Notes under the pieces: model-generated
Databases searched by the model: none
The model's input: the letters and a program-made list of their open reading frames with translations, nothing else
Told to the model about the DNA's origin: nothing
Assembly: GCF_000308675.1 (NCBI RefSeq)
Contig: NZ_BAGE01000058.1
Coordinates: 1 to 64,000 of the forward strand
Length of the DNA stretch: 64,000 nucleotides
Reading direction: 5' to 3'
Source of the DNA: Nocardia paucivorans NBRC 100373
GTDB lineage: Bacteria > Actinomycetota > Actinomycetes > Mycobacteriales > Mycobacteriaceae
Made by a program: the position numbers and the translations under genes
Shown: piece after piece, positions 23,713-31,714 of the stretch
How positions within the stretch are numbered: position 1 is the first letter of the stretch
Layout: each line of letters begins with the position of its first letter

Positions 23713-24408
23713 TCAGCCGAGGAGCTCGGAGACGGTGACGAATCGATAGCCATCGGCCCTGAGCGCGGCGACGATCCGCGGAATGGCCTCCCGTGACACC
23801 GCACCATCGGCATACATCGCGTGCAGCAGAATGATCGATCCGGGACGCACCTGCTCGACCGCGGCGGCGACGATATCGTCCACCGACGCCCCTTCGCTGT
23901 TCGGTTCCACATCCCAGGTCACCGTCGTCCGATCGTGCTCGGCCAGATAACGGGGAAGCGCCCACAGCTTCTTCCCGTATGGCGGCCGGAAGGTTATCGG
24001 GCCCTGGTAGCCGGTTTTGCGGATCTCGGCATCGGTGCGCTCCACCTCGTCGGCAACGGTATCCGGCGTGACCAGCACCATCCGCCGATGCGAATAGGTG
24101 TGGTTTCCGATTTCGTGTCCGGCCGCCGCGATCGCGGCACCCAGTTCCGGACGGGCGGCCAGGTCACGTCCATTGAGATAGAACGTCGCCGGCACCCCGG
24201 CGGCGGCGAGGATGTCCAGCACTTCCGGCGCGCGATCGCTCGGGCCGTCGTCCAGCGTCAAGGCGACCACTTTCTCGGTGGTCTCGACCCGGTTCACCAG
24301 TCGTCCGGCCAATTGGAAGGTTCGCGAGTTCATCAGCTGGTACCCACCGACCAGCAGCGCCAGAACCGTGACGAGCCCCAGTGCCGTACCGATAATCCAT
24401 CGTCGCAT
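23713..24408 (-). CDS. Polysaccharide deacetylase (CE4, NodB homology)
   Basis: The 231-residue protein has an N-terminal signal-anchor helix (residues 4-22) and a NodB-homology domain with all main motifs: TLDDGPS with Asp53 and Asp54, the metal-binding NHTYSH (His103, His107), RPPYG, the TWDVEP segment and the late LLH. It should remove acetyl groups from N-acetylated cell-wall sugars outside the membrane. I chose the ATG at 24408 rather than the GTG at 24414 because GGTGG lies close upstream. It begins 11 bp after the stop of the patatin gene, so the two are probably one transcript. Confidence 0.9.
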   Translation of the reverse strand: MRRWIIGTALGLVTVLALLVGGYQLMNSRTFQLAGRLVNRVETTEKVVALTLDDGPSDRAPEVLDILAAAGVPATFYLNGRDLAARPELGAAIAAAGHEIGNHTYSHRRMVLVTPDTVADEVERTDAEIRKTGYQGPITFRPPYGKKLWALPRYLAEHDRTTVTWDVEPNSEGASVDDIVAAAVEQVRPGSIILLHAMYADGAVSREAIPRIVAALRADGYRFVTVSELLG

Positions 24409-24419
24409 GGCCACCAGTA

Positions 24420-25262
24420 TCAGTTGCGCGACAACACTTTTCCCAATTGCGTGGTCGCTTCGCCGGCCTGGCGCACCCCGGCCTCGTAGGCGGGGAGCAG
24501 CGCGGCGCCCGCGAAGAGATCGGCGCCGAAAGCGGTGATCGCGCCGGCATCGGGCACGATGGATATCACGCGGGCCGAGCCGAGTTCGCGATCGGCGCGG
24601 GTCCGCGGGAAAAGATGCGCCAGTGGCTCGAGGATCACCACCGTCTCGGCGTCCGCGGCGAGATCGGCATTGATCGACGAGCGCACACCCCCGTCGACGT
24701 AGTGACGCCCGTCGATCAGAATCGGCGGAAACACACCCGGCACGGACGTACTGGAGGCCACGGCCCGAACCAGCGATGCGCCACCGTCACGGGTCCAGGG
24801 GTGCAGCTCACCCGTGGAGAGATCGACCGAGGTGACCACCAGATCATGGTCGGGCCAGTCCGCGAACCCGATCAGGGAGCCGATTCGGTCGATATGCGCC
24901 TCCTGGTCACCGGTCGCTGTCGATATCGCCAGTTCGGCGGCCCGGCGAATCGCTTGCTCCCGCTCCGGCCCACGAGTGCGAAGCAGCCCCGCTATCTCCA
25001 GCAGCGGACCGAATTCACGCGCTACGGGTAGTGAGTCCGAGGGTTGCGGGGTCAGGAGCCGATTCAGATCCCCGCCTCCGGCCAATACCGCGCCGACAAC
25101 CGCTCCGGCAGAGGTGCCGACAATCCGATCGGCCGCCGAAAGATCGATACCGGCATCCCGCAGTCCGACCGCCAACCCGGCCAACCAGGCGATACCGACC
25201 GGACCGCCCCCACCCAGAACGAGCGCGGTTCGGGGCGAGTCGGGCAGCAATGCATCGGACAT
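24420..25262 (-). CDS. Patatin-like phospholipase
   Basis: The 280-residue protein contains the patatin signature: oxyanion GGGGPVGIAWLAGL, nucleophile elbow GTSAG with Ser51, and the catalytic Asp190 in VDGGVRS. It resembles RssA/YchK-type bacterial patatins and should hydrolyse phospholipids or other acyl esters in the cytoplasm or at the membrane face. No signal peptide is visible. It is followed after 11 bp by the polysaccharide deacetylase gene, suggesting a joint envelope-related role, which is inference. Confidence 0.92.
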   Translation of the reverse strand: MSDALLPDSPRTALVLGGGGPVGIAWLAGLAVGLRDAGIDLSAADRIVGTSAGAVVGAVLAGGGDLNRLLTPQPSDSLPVAREFGPLLEIAGLLRTRGPEREQAIRRAAELAISTATGDQEAHIDRIGSLIGFADWPDHDLVVTSVDLSTGELHPWTRDGGASLVRAVASSTSVPGVFPPILIDGRHYVDGGVRSSINADLAADAETVVILEPLAHLFPRTRADRELGSARVISIVPDAGAITAFGADLFAGAALLPAYEAGVRQAGEATTQLGKVLSRN

Positions 25263-25314
25263 GCGGCCAGACTAACGAATCCACTCCTCGGTCGGGTGGC
25301 GGGAAGAAGCGGGG

Positions 25315-26277
25315 TCACCGCTTGGACAGCGCGTCCAGACGGGATATCTCGGTGGGGCTCAGCGCCAGGTCCATGGCATCGCCGCTCTCTTCGGCATGCC
25401 GTGGTGCGGACGCGCCGGGTATGGCCACGACCGTATCGCCGTAGTAACCGATCAGCCAGGACAATGCGACCTGACCGGGAGTAGCCCCATGGGCATGCGC
25501 GATCGCGCGCAGTTCGTCGATCAGTGGCGCGGTCCGGACCAGGGTGCGCTCGGTGAATCGACCCAAGGTCTTGCGGATCGGGCGCACCGTGTCGAGCAGT
25601 TCGGTCGATTCGTGGAATTTCCCGGTGAGCAGCCCCGATTTCAACGGCGAATAGGCGATCAGGGTGACCCCGAGCCGGCGGGCGGTTTCCAGGACTCCGT
25701 TGTCCTCGATTCTGCGGTGCAGCAGACTGATCTGCACCTGGTTCGATATCAACCGCAGCCCATGTTCCCGGAGTATCCGGTCGGCCCGCTCCATCTGTCG
25801 TGCCGAGAAATTGCTCACGCCGATATTCGCGATCTTGCCCGACTTCTGCACATCCGCCATCGCCCGCATCTGACGGGCGATCGACGAGAAACTGCCGCGC
25901 GGTTCGTGAATCTGATAGAGGTCGATCGGAAAACCTTGGAGCGCGGCGAGTCTTTTTTCCACGGTACGGCCGATATTGCCCGCCGTCCGGCCCAGCGGCG
26001 CCCATTTGGTGGCGATCGCGACATCGCCGGGGTTGATTCCGACCGCGCGCAACGATGTGGTCAGGGCTCTTTCCGAGTACCCACCGCCGTACATCTCGGC
26101 GGTATCGAACCAGTTGATACCACCGTCCACGGCGGTCTTGACGATGGTTTCGATCGTGCCGGGATCGAGCGCGCGATAGAACTGCGCCACCACGCCCTCA
26201 CCCGCGAACTGCATACACCCCAACCCGATGGGGGGGATCTCGATATCCGATGACCCCAGCCTCCGCTTGACGACCAT
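25315..26277 (-). CDS. Aldo/keto reductase
   Basis: The 320-residue (beta/alpha)8 oxidoreductase carries the full catalytic tetrad Asp58, Tyr63 (DTAEMYGGG), Lys91 (ATKW) and His124 (YQIHEP), and the NADPH-binding C-terminal segment VAIPGASAPRHAEES. It reduces carbonyl compounds with NADPH. The gene is divergent from a TetR gene, and an extraordinary 36-bp palindrome lies between them starting 11 bp before this start codon, so the reductase is the likely target of that regulator. The physiological substrate, perhaps an aldehyde signal sensed by the regulator, is not known. Confidence 0.93.
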   Translation of the reverse strand: MVVKRRLGSSDIEIPPIGLGCMQFAGEGVVAQFYRALDPGTIETIVKTAVDGGINWFDTAEMYGGGYSERALTTSLRAVGINPGDVAIATKWAPLGRTAGNIGRTVEKRLAALQGFPIDLYQIHEPRGSFSSIARQMRAMADVQKSGKIANIGVSNFSARQMERADRILREHGLRLISNQVQISLLHRRIEDNGVLETARRLGVTLIAYSPLKSGLLTGKFHESTELLDTVRPIRKTLGRFTERTLVRTAPLIDELRAIAHAHGATPGQVALSWLIGYYGDTVVAIPGASAPRHAEESGDAMDLALSPTEISRLDALSKR

Positions 26278-26288
26278 TGTTCACTCCT

Positions 26289-26324
26289 ATCTCTATATGA
26301 GACATTAATGTCTCATATAGAGAT
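26289..26324. promoter_or_regulatory. Perfect 36-bp palindrome between AKR and TetR genes
   Basis: The sequence is its own reverse complement over 36 bases, centred between 26306 and 26307. The core is TGAGACATTAATGTCTCA, flanked by ATCTCTATA and TATAGAGAT. It is AT-rich compared with its surroundings. Its left edge is 11 bp upstream of the reductase start, and it is 40 bp upstream of the TetR start, as expected for a divergent-promoter operator. Confidence 0.85.
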
Positions 26325-26352
26325 GTGGCCGTCAATTTACGAGTGTGGGCTG

Positions 26353-26358
26353 TAGGCT
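26353..26358 (+). promoter_or_regulatory. Candidate -10 element of a leaderless TetR mRNA
   Basis: TAGGCT lies exactly 6 nt before the ATG at 26365 and no Shine-Dalgarno sequence precedes that ATG. This spacing would put the transcription start at, or next to, the A of the start codon, as is common in mycobacteria and relatives. No strong -35 is seen. Confidence 0.45.
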
Positions 26359-26364
26359 TCCGCC

Positions 26365-26943
26365 ATGGTCAAACGTGCCGCTCTTCGCGATCACATCGAA
26401 GCCGCGATCCTCGCCGCGGCCGCCGATGTCCTGGCCACCCGCGGCACCGCGAGCATGGCCGAGATCGCCGAAGCGGCCGGCGTGGGCCGCGCGACGCTCT
26501 ACCGCTACTTCCCCAACCGCGAAGCGCTCCTGACCGGGCTTACCACCGCCGCGGGTGACGAGCTGCTGATCCGAATCGCCGACGCCGAACTCGACACCGT
26601 TCCGGTTCCCACCGCCATAGCCCGGCTCACCCGCGGTTTCCTCACCGCCGGCAGCAAATACGCCGCCCTCCTACAACCCGGCATCCGGCTGCCGGACAAG
26701 GACGCGGATCTGAAACAACGATTGGATCGGCCGGTCCGGGAGCTGATCACCCGAGGCGTCACCGACGGCGCCCTGCGCACCGACCTGGCCGTCGATGCGC
26801 TGTTCGAAATGTTCACCGGTCTACTGGAAAAAGGACTGCTCATGGTGCTGCGCGGTGAGAGCGGAATAGAGCAGGCCAGTTCCGCGGTGGTCACCGTGTT
26901 CCTCGACGGCGCAACCGATCCGGCCGCCCGCGGCACGGAATAG
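26365..26943 (+). CDS. TetR-family regulator divergent from the aldo/keto reductase
   Basis: The 192-residue protein has a TetR helix-turn-helix at about residues 31-50 (MAEIAEAAGVGRATLYRYFPNRE) and a C-terminal ligand domain similar to AcrR-like TetR proteins. It is divergently arranged with the aldo/keto reductase gene and the 36-bp palindrome lies between them, so it probably represses both the reductase gene and itself. Its ATG lacks a ribosome binding site and may be used on a leaderless transcript. The HAD hydrolase gene starts 37 bp downstream and may be co-transcribed. Confidence 0.92.
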   Translation: MVKRAALRDHIEAAILAAAADVLATRGTASMAEIAEAAGVGRATLYRYFPNREALLTGLTTAAGDELLIRIADAELDTVPVPTAIARLTRGFLTAGSKYAALLQPGIRLPDKDADLKQRLDRPVRELITRGVTDGALRTDLAVDALFEMFTGLLEKGLLMVLRGESGIEQASSAVVTVFLDGATDPAARGTE

Positions 26944-26980
26944 CGGAACCGACCATCCGCACCCTCGTTACAGTGGGGGT

Positions 26981-27766
26981 ATGACCGGTCGAACGGGCGG
27001 GGTGCTCTACGACATCGACGGGGTCCTGGTGCGCTCCTGGCAGGAAATCCCCGGGGCGGCCGAGGCGGTTCGACGTATTTCCGAAGACGGTTTACGGCGT
27101 GCTTTCCTCACCAATACCACCTCACGCACCCGCGCCGAGATCGCCGAGCGACTGTGCGCGGCAGGTATCGAGGTCGCCCCGGACGAAATCGTCACCGCGG
27201 CCCGACTGACCGTCGAATACCTCCGGCGCACCCATCCCGACGCTCGGGTATGGGTGCTCAATCACGGCGATATCGCCGTCGATCTGGCCGAACTGCGGCT
27301 GGTGGATACCGACCCGGAGGTGGTGGTCCTCGGCGGCGCGGGCGAGGAGTTCACCCATCGCGCGCTGAGTCGGGTGGTGGAGCTGATGCTGGACGGCGTC
27401 CCGGTAGTGGCCATGCAGGGTGGTCTGACCTGGGCCACTGCCGACGGATTGCGAATCGATACGGGCGCCTATCTGCCCGGTCTCCGGGCCGCGGGCCACG
27501 CGGAGATCACGGTGGTCGGCAAACCGTCGGAAACCGGATTCCGCACCTGCGCGGCGATGATGGATCTGGCGCCGGAGAACGTGGTGATGATCGGAGACGA
27601 TCTGCACTCGGATGTGCTGGCCGCGCAGGCCGTCGGCATGGTCGGGGTACTGGTACGAACCGGCAAGTTCCACCCCGCGGTGCTCGCCTCGGCGCGGCCG
27701 GTCCACCCCGACCACATCATCGATTCCGTGGCCGACCTGCCCGCTCTACTGTCCCGAAATGGCTGA
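26981..27766 (+). CDS. HAD-superfamily subfamily IIA hydrolase
   Basis: The 261-residue protein has the HAD catalytic motif DIDGVL (Asp11, Asp13), a class IIA cap domain (with FLTNTTSRTRAEIAERL), motif III Lys in VVGKPSETGF, and motif IV GDDLHSDVLAAQAVGM. These enzymes, such as NagD, dephosphorylate sugar phosphates or nucleotides. GGGGGT lies just before the ATG. It is 37 bp downstream of the TetR gene and probably in the same transcript. The substrate is not predictable. Confidence 0.92.
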   Translation: MTGRTGGVLYDIDGVLVRSWQEIPGAAEAVRRISEDGLRRAFLTNTTSRTRAEIAERLCAAGIEVAPDEIVTAARLTVEYLRRTHPDARVWVLNHGDIAVDLAELRLVDTDPEVVVLGGAGEEFTHRALSRVVELMLDGVPVVAMQGGLTWATADGLRIDTGAYLPGLRAAGHAEITVVGKPSETGFRTCAAMMDLAPENVVMIGDDLHSDVLAAQAVGMVGVLVRTGKFHPAVLASARPVHPDHIIDSVADLPALLSRNG

Positions 27767-27973
27767 ACCCCATAACTCGAGCTCTCGGCGGCGGCCGGTT
27801 CCCCTTCCGAAGCGAACCGGCCTCGGCCCCGCCCCGGCCGCCCGATCGGATCTGCTGTAGTGGACGGTGATGGACGGCCGCAGCCCGTCCGCGGTCACCT
27901 CGTTGTGGAGGATCGGATCCTGCACGGTGATATCGCCGAGTTCTCGCAAGGTCGAGGTAATTGTCGCCGGCAA
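27746..27973 (-). CDS. Possible small gene or remnant, 3' fragment of unknown protein
   Basis: The minus-strand frame ending at 27746 reads LPATITSTLRELGDITVQD and then ILHNEVTADGLRPSITVHYSR, with strong G/C preference in codon position three, unlike the neighbouring random frames. The only in-frame start inside the gap is a TTG at 27973 without a convincing ribosome binding site, giving 75 residues. Its 3' end overlaps the HAD gene end by 21 bp. It may be the tail of a gene truncated by deletion. I do not recognise the family. Confidence 0.35.
   Translation of the reverse strand: MPATITSTLRELGDITVQDPILHNEVTADGLRPSITVHYSRSDRAAGAGPRPVRFGRGTGRRRELELWGSAISGQ
27793..27822 (+). terminator. Weak hairpin after the HAD hydrolase gene
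   Basis: GGCCGGTT (27793-27800) and AACCGGCC (27815-27822) form an 8-bp stem with a 14-nt loop, 26 bp after the HAD stop codon. It could act as a terminator, though it also lies in the possible remnant frame on the other strand. Confidence 0.4.
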
Positions 27974-28008
27974 CCTCGGGAACCGTGACCGACCGATGCG
28001 GAAACGAA

Positions 28009-28048
28009 CACGGTCCGGCGCGGTGGATGTCCACCGCGCCGGACCGTG
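28009..28048 (-). terminator. Strong 19-bp hairpin after lpd
   Basis: The arms at 28009-28027 and 28030-28048 are perfect 19-bp reverse complements with a 2-nt centre (TG). It starts 14 bp past the lpd stop and is a very strong intrinsic terminator or cruciform-prone sequence. There is no T-run. Confidence 0.85.
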
Positions 28049-28062
28049 GAGAGAGAACCGGA

Positions 28063-29466
28063 TCAGAAGTTGATCATGTGCCCGGCCAGGCCGTGGATGG
28101 CCTCTTGCAGGGCCTCGCTCAAGGTCGGGTGGGTGTGCACATTGCGGGCCAGCTCGTTGACGGTGAGGTCCCACTTCTGCGCCAGGGTGAGCTCGGGCAG
28201 CAGCTCGGACACATCGGGACCGATGAGGTGGCCGCCGATGAGTTCACCGTGGGTGTTGTCGGAGATGAGCTTGACGAAACCGGTGGCGTCGCCCAGGCCG
28301 TGCGCCTTGCCGTTGGCGGTGAACGGGAAGGTCGCGACCTTCACGTCGTAACCCTCGTCGCGGGCCTGCTGCTCGGTGAGACCGAAGCTGGCCACCTGCG
28401 GTTGGCAGAAGGTGGCGCGCGGCATCATCCGGTAATCGCCCAGCGTCAGGGTCTCCGCGCCGGCGATGGTCTCGGCGGCGACCACGCCCTGCGCCTCGGC
28501 GACATGCGCGAGCTGTAGCTTCGCGGTGACATCACCGATGGCGTAGATATGCGGCACATTGGTGCGCATGTGGTCGTCGATGGCGATGGCGCCGCGTTCG
28601 GTCAGGGCGACACCGGTGTTCTCCAGGCCGTAGCCCTCCACCCGCGGCGCGAAGCCCACGGCCTGCAGCACCTTGTCGACGGTGACGGTTTCCAGCGCGC
28701 CCGTCTTGTTGTCCTTGATACTGACAGTGACCTTGGAACCGTCGTCATCGATGGACTGCACGGCGGCACCGGTGGTGATGGTGATGCCGAGCTTCTTGTA
28801 GGCCTTGGTGATCTCCTTGGACACATCGGCGTCCTCGTTGGGCAGCGCCCGGTCCAGGAACTCCACGATCCGCACGTCCACGCCGTAGTTGCGCAGTACG
28901 TACCCGAACTCCATGCCGATGGCGCCCGCGCCGACGATCAGGATGGAACCGGGCAGGTCGCGGGTGAGGATCTGCTCCTCGTAGGTGACCACATTGGTGC
29001 TGAGCGAGGTGCCCGGCAGCAGCTTGGTGACGGTGCCGGTCGCAATGATCACGTTGTCGAAGGTGATCGATTCGGTGCCGCCCTTGGTGAGCTCCACCGA
29101 GATGCTGTTGGGGCCGGTGAACGTCCCCTTGCCGTCGTATTCGGTGATCTTGTTCTTCTTCATCAGGAAGTGGACGCCCTTCACCCGGCCGTCCGCGACC
29201 TTACGACTGCGGTCGAATGCCGCGCCGAAGTCGAAGGACGCCTCACCGGTGATACCGAACGTCTTCGCTTCCTTGGTGAAGATATGGGCCAGCTCCGCAT
29301 TGCGCAGCAGGGCCTTGGAGGGGATGCAGCCCACGTTCAGGCATACGCCTCCCCAGTATTTCTGCTCGACAATAGCTGTTCGCAGGCCGAGTTGAGCGGC
29401 GCGGATCGCGGCGACGTAACCGCCGGGACCAGCCCCGAGAACGACGACATCGTAGTGGGAAGTCAC
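28063..29466 (-). CDS. lpd: Dihydrolipoyl dehydrogenase (E3)
   Basis: The 467-residue flavoprotein has FAD-binding GAGPGGY, the redox disulphide GGVCLNVGCIPSKA (Cys42, Cys47), NAD-binding GAGAIGMEFG, the second FAD motif IYAIGDV, and the C-terminal catalytic His-Glu pair in HTHPTLSEALQEA. It reoxidises dihydrolipoamide in pyruvate and 2-oxoglutarate dehydrogenase complexes; in mycobacteria the same protein (LpdC, Rv0462) also serves peroxide defence and branched-chain catabolism. Position relative to ramB and icl matches M. tuberculosis. It is followed by a strong terminator. The prolyl oligopeptidase gene lies divergently upstream. Confidence 0.96.
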   Translation of the reverse strand: MTSHYDVVVLGAGPGGYVAAIRAAQLGLRTAIVEQKYWGGVCLNVGCIPSKALLRNAELAHIFTKEAKTFGITGEASFDFGAAFDRSRKVADGRVKGVHFLMKKNKITEYDGKGTFTGPNSISVELTKGGTESITFDNVIIATGTVTKLLPGTSLSTNVVTYEEQILTRDLPGSILIVGAGAIGMEFGYVLRNYGVDVRIVEFLDRALPNEDADVSKEITKAYKKLGITITTGAAVQSIDDDGSKVTVSIKDNKTGALETVTVDKVLQAVGFAPRVEGYGLENTGVALTERGAIAIDDHMRTNVPHIYAIGDVTAKLQLAHVAEAQGVVAAETIAGAETLTLGDYRMMPRATFCQPQVASFGLTEQQARDEGYDVKVATFPFTANGKAHGLGDATGFVKLISDNTHGELIGGHLIGPDVSELLPELTLAQKWDLTVNELARNVHTHPTLSEALQEAIHGLAGHMINF

Positions 29467-29626
29467 GGTGTCGAGCGTAACTCCGCCGGTCCGGCCCGAT
29501 TCATCCGGCTGCTCCTACCGGCGGGTCACCCGGGACCGCCCTTCCGGCGGTCCGTGGGGCATGGCCGAGTCCGGCCGGCGGCGGCCACCACGGGCGACAA
29601 GTCCACGGTTGGGCGACAATGTGCCC

Positions 29627-31714
29627 ATGAACGGTATCGAGGAGAGCGTGACCGATCCCTACCTCTGGCTGGAGGACGTCACCGGCGATCGGGCGCTGGA
29701 CTTCGCTCGGGCACACAACGAGGTGGTGGTGCAGCGGTTCGCCACCAACGACCGGTTCGAGACATTGCGCGGCCGCATCCTGGAGATGCTCGATACCGAT
29801 GCCAAAATCCCTCTCCCGGGCAGGCGCGGACCGTGGCTGTACAACTTCTGGCGCGACGCCGCCCACCCGCGCGGACTCTGGCGGCGCACCACATTCGCCG
29901 AATACACCCGTCCGACGCCGGAGTGGGAGGTGCTGATCGACCTGGATGCGGTGGCCGCGGCCGAGGAAGAGAACTGGGTATGGGGTGGGGCGTATGTGCT
30001 GCGTCCCGAACAGACCCGGGCACTGATCAGCTTGTCCCGGGGCGGCGCGGACGCCAAAGTGGTACGTGAATTCGATATCGAGAAGCATGAGTTCATAACA
30101 CCCGAGGCCGGGGGTTTCTTTCTGCCGGAGGCGAAATCCGAGATCGGGTGGATCGATATCGATTCCGTGTATGTGGGCACGGATTTCGGGCCCGGTTCGC
30201 TGACCGATTCCGGATATCCGCGTATTGCCAAGCGCTGGCGGCGCGGCACGGCGCTCGCCGAGGCGGAAACGGTATTCGAAGGCGAAACCGAGGATGTCGC
30301 GGTATCCGCGGGCTACGACCGGACACCGGGCTACGAGCGACATTACGTCGGCCGGGCCACCGACTTCTTCAACGAGGAGGTGTATCTCCTCGGTGAAGAC
30401 GGCTCGCGGACCCACCTCGATATCCCCTCCGACGCCGGAAAATCCTGGTACAAGGACTGGCTACTGGTTCGGTTGAAATCACCATGGGAGGTCGGGGGCA
30501 CCACATACCCGGCCGGAGCTCTGCTGGCCACCGATTTTCCCGAATTCCTGGCCGGGGAAAGAAAATTCGAGGTTCTGTTCGCCCCGGACGATCACACCTC
30601 GCTGCACGGATACGGCTGGACCGAGAACCACCTGCTGCTGGTCACCTTGGAGGACGTGCAGACCAAACTGTATGTCCTCACCCCGCCGGGGGAACCGGGC
30701 ACCGGCAGCTGGCGGACCGAACCACTGGCCGACACCCCAGCTATGGCCACCACCGGCCTGCTGAATCTCGACCCGCTCGACGGAGGCGATGATTTCATGC
30801 TCGCCACCAGCGGTTTCACCACTCCGACGACCTTGCTCTCCGGCACGGTGGGATCGCCGCTGACCCGGTTGAAACAGGAACCGCACTTCTTCGACGCGGA
30901 GGAGGTCGAGACCGAACAGTTCTTCGCTCGCTCCGACGACGGCACCATGATCCCGTATTTCGTGGTCCGCCACCGGGATCATCATGGCGCAGCCGGACCG
31001 ACCGTCATGTCCGGGTACGGCGGTTTCGAGGTTTCGCGCACCCCCGCCTACAGCGGTGCATCCGGTATGGGGTGGCTGGAGCGGGGCGGCACCTGGGTGA
31101 TGGCCAATATCCGCGGCGGTGGCGAATACGGTCCGCAATGGCACACCTCGGTGCAGAAGGCCAACCGGTACAAGGTCTACGAGGATTTCTCCTCCGTCGC
31201 CCGCGACCTCGTCGACCGCGGTATAACCACCGCCGCGCAGTTGGGGGCGGTCGGCGGTAGTAACGGCGGGTTGTTGATGGGGGTCATGCTGACCCGCTAC
31301 CCGGAGCTGTTCGGTGCCATCGTCTGTCAGGTGCCGCTACTGGATATGCGCCGCTACCACCTGTTGTTGGCGGGTGCGTCCTGGATGGCGGAATACGGTG
31401 ACCCGGACAACCCCGAAGAGTGGGAGTACATCGGTAAATACTCCCCCTATCAGCGTGCGATGGAGACCGGCGCGGGCGCCGGATATCCGCCGATACTGTT
31501 GACCACCTCCACCCGCGACGACCGCGTCCATCCCGGCCATGCCCGCAAGATGGCCGCGCTGCTGGAGGAGCAGGGGCACCCTGTCTGGTACCACGAGAAC
31601 ATCGAGGGCGGGCACGGCGGCGCCGCCGACAACAAACAGGCGGCGTTCCAGGCGGCGCTTGTCTACGAGTTCTTCACCCAGATGCTGATCGAGAATCGCC
31701 CGTCGACGGAGTGA
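29627..31714 (+). CDS. Prolyl oligopeptidase family serine peptidase (S9A)
   Basis: The 695-residue protein has the N-terminal prolyl oligopeptidase opening DPYLWLEDVTGDRALDFARAHN, a seven-bladed propeller region, and a C-terminal alpha/beta-hydrolase domain with the nucleophile motif GGSNGG (Ser545), Asp in TSTRDDRVHPGHA and His in ENIEGGHGG. It cleaves short proline-containing peptides. The start at 29627 (MNGIEESVTDPYLW) fits the family; the frame upstream overlaps the lpd promoter and has no similarity. It corresponds in family and position to Rv0457c. The 3' end overlaps the broken MFS gene by 41 bp in convergent orientation. Confidence 0.92.
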   Translation: MNGIEESVTDPYLWLEDVTGDRALDFARAHNEVVVQRFATNDRFETLRGRILEMLDTDAKIPLPGRRGPWLYNFWRDAAHPRGLWRRTTFAEYTRPTPEWEVLIDLDAVAAAEEENWVWGGAYVLRPEQTRALISLSRGGADAKVVREFDIEKHEFITPEAGGFFLPEAKSEIGWIDIDSVYVGTDFGPGSLTDSGYPRIAKRWRRGTALAEAETVFEGETEDVAVSAGYDRTPGYERHYVGRATDFFNEEVYLLGEDGSRTHLDIPSDAGKSWYKDWLLVRLKSPWEVGGTTYPAGALLATDFPEFLAGERKFEVLFAPDDHTSLHGYGWTENHLLLVTLEDVQTKLYVLTPPGEPGTGSWRTEPLADTPAMATTGLLNLDPLDGGDDFMLATSGFTTPTTLLSGTVGSPLTRLKQEPHFFDAEEVETEQFFARSDDGTMIPYFVVRHRDHHGAAGPTVMSGYGGFEVSRTPAYSGASGMGWLERGGTWVMANIRGGGEYGPQWHTSVQKANRYKVYEDFSSVARDLVDRGITTAAQLGAVGGSNGGLLMGVMLTRYPELFGAIVCQVPLLDMRRYHLLLAGASWMAEYGDPDNPEEWEYIGKYSPYQRAMETGAGAGYPPILLTTSTRDDRVHPGHARKMAALLEEQGHPVWYHENIEGGHGGAADNKQAAFQAALVYEFFTQMLIENRPSTE

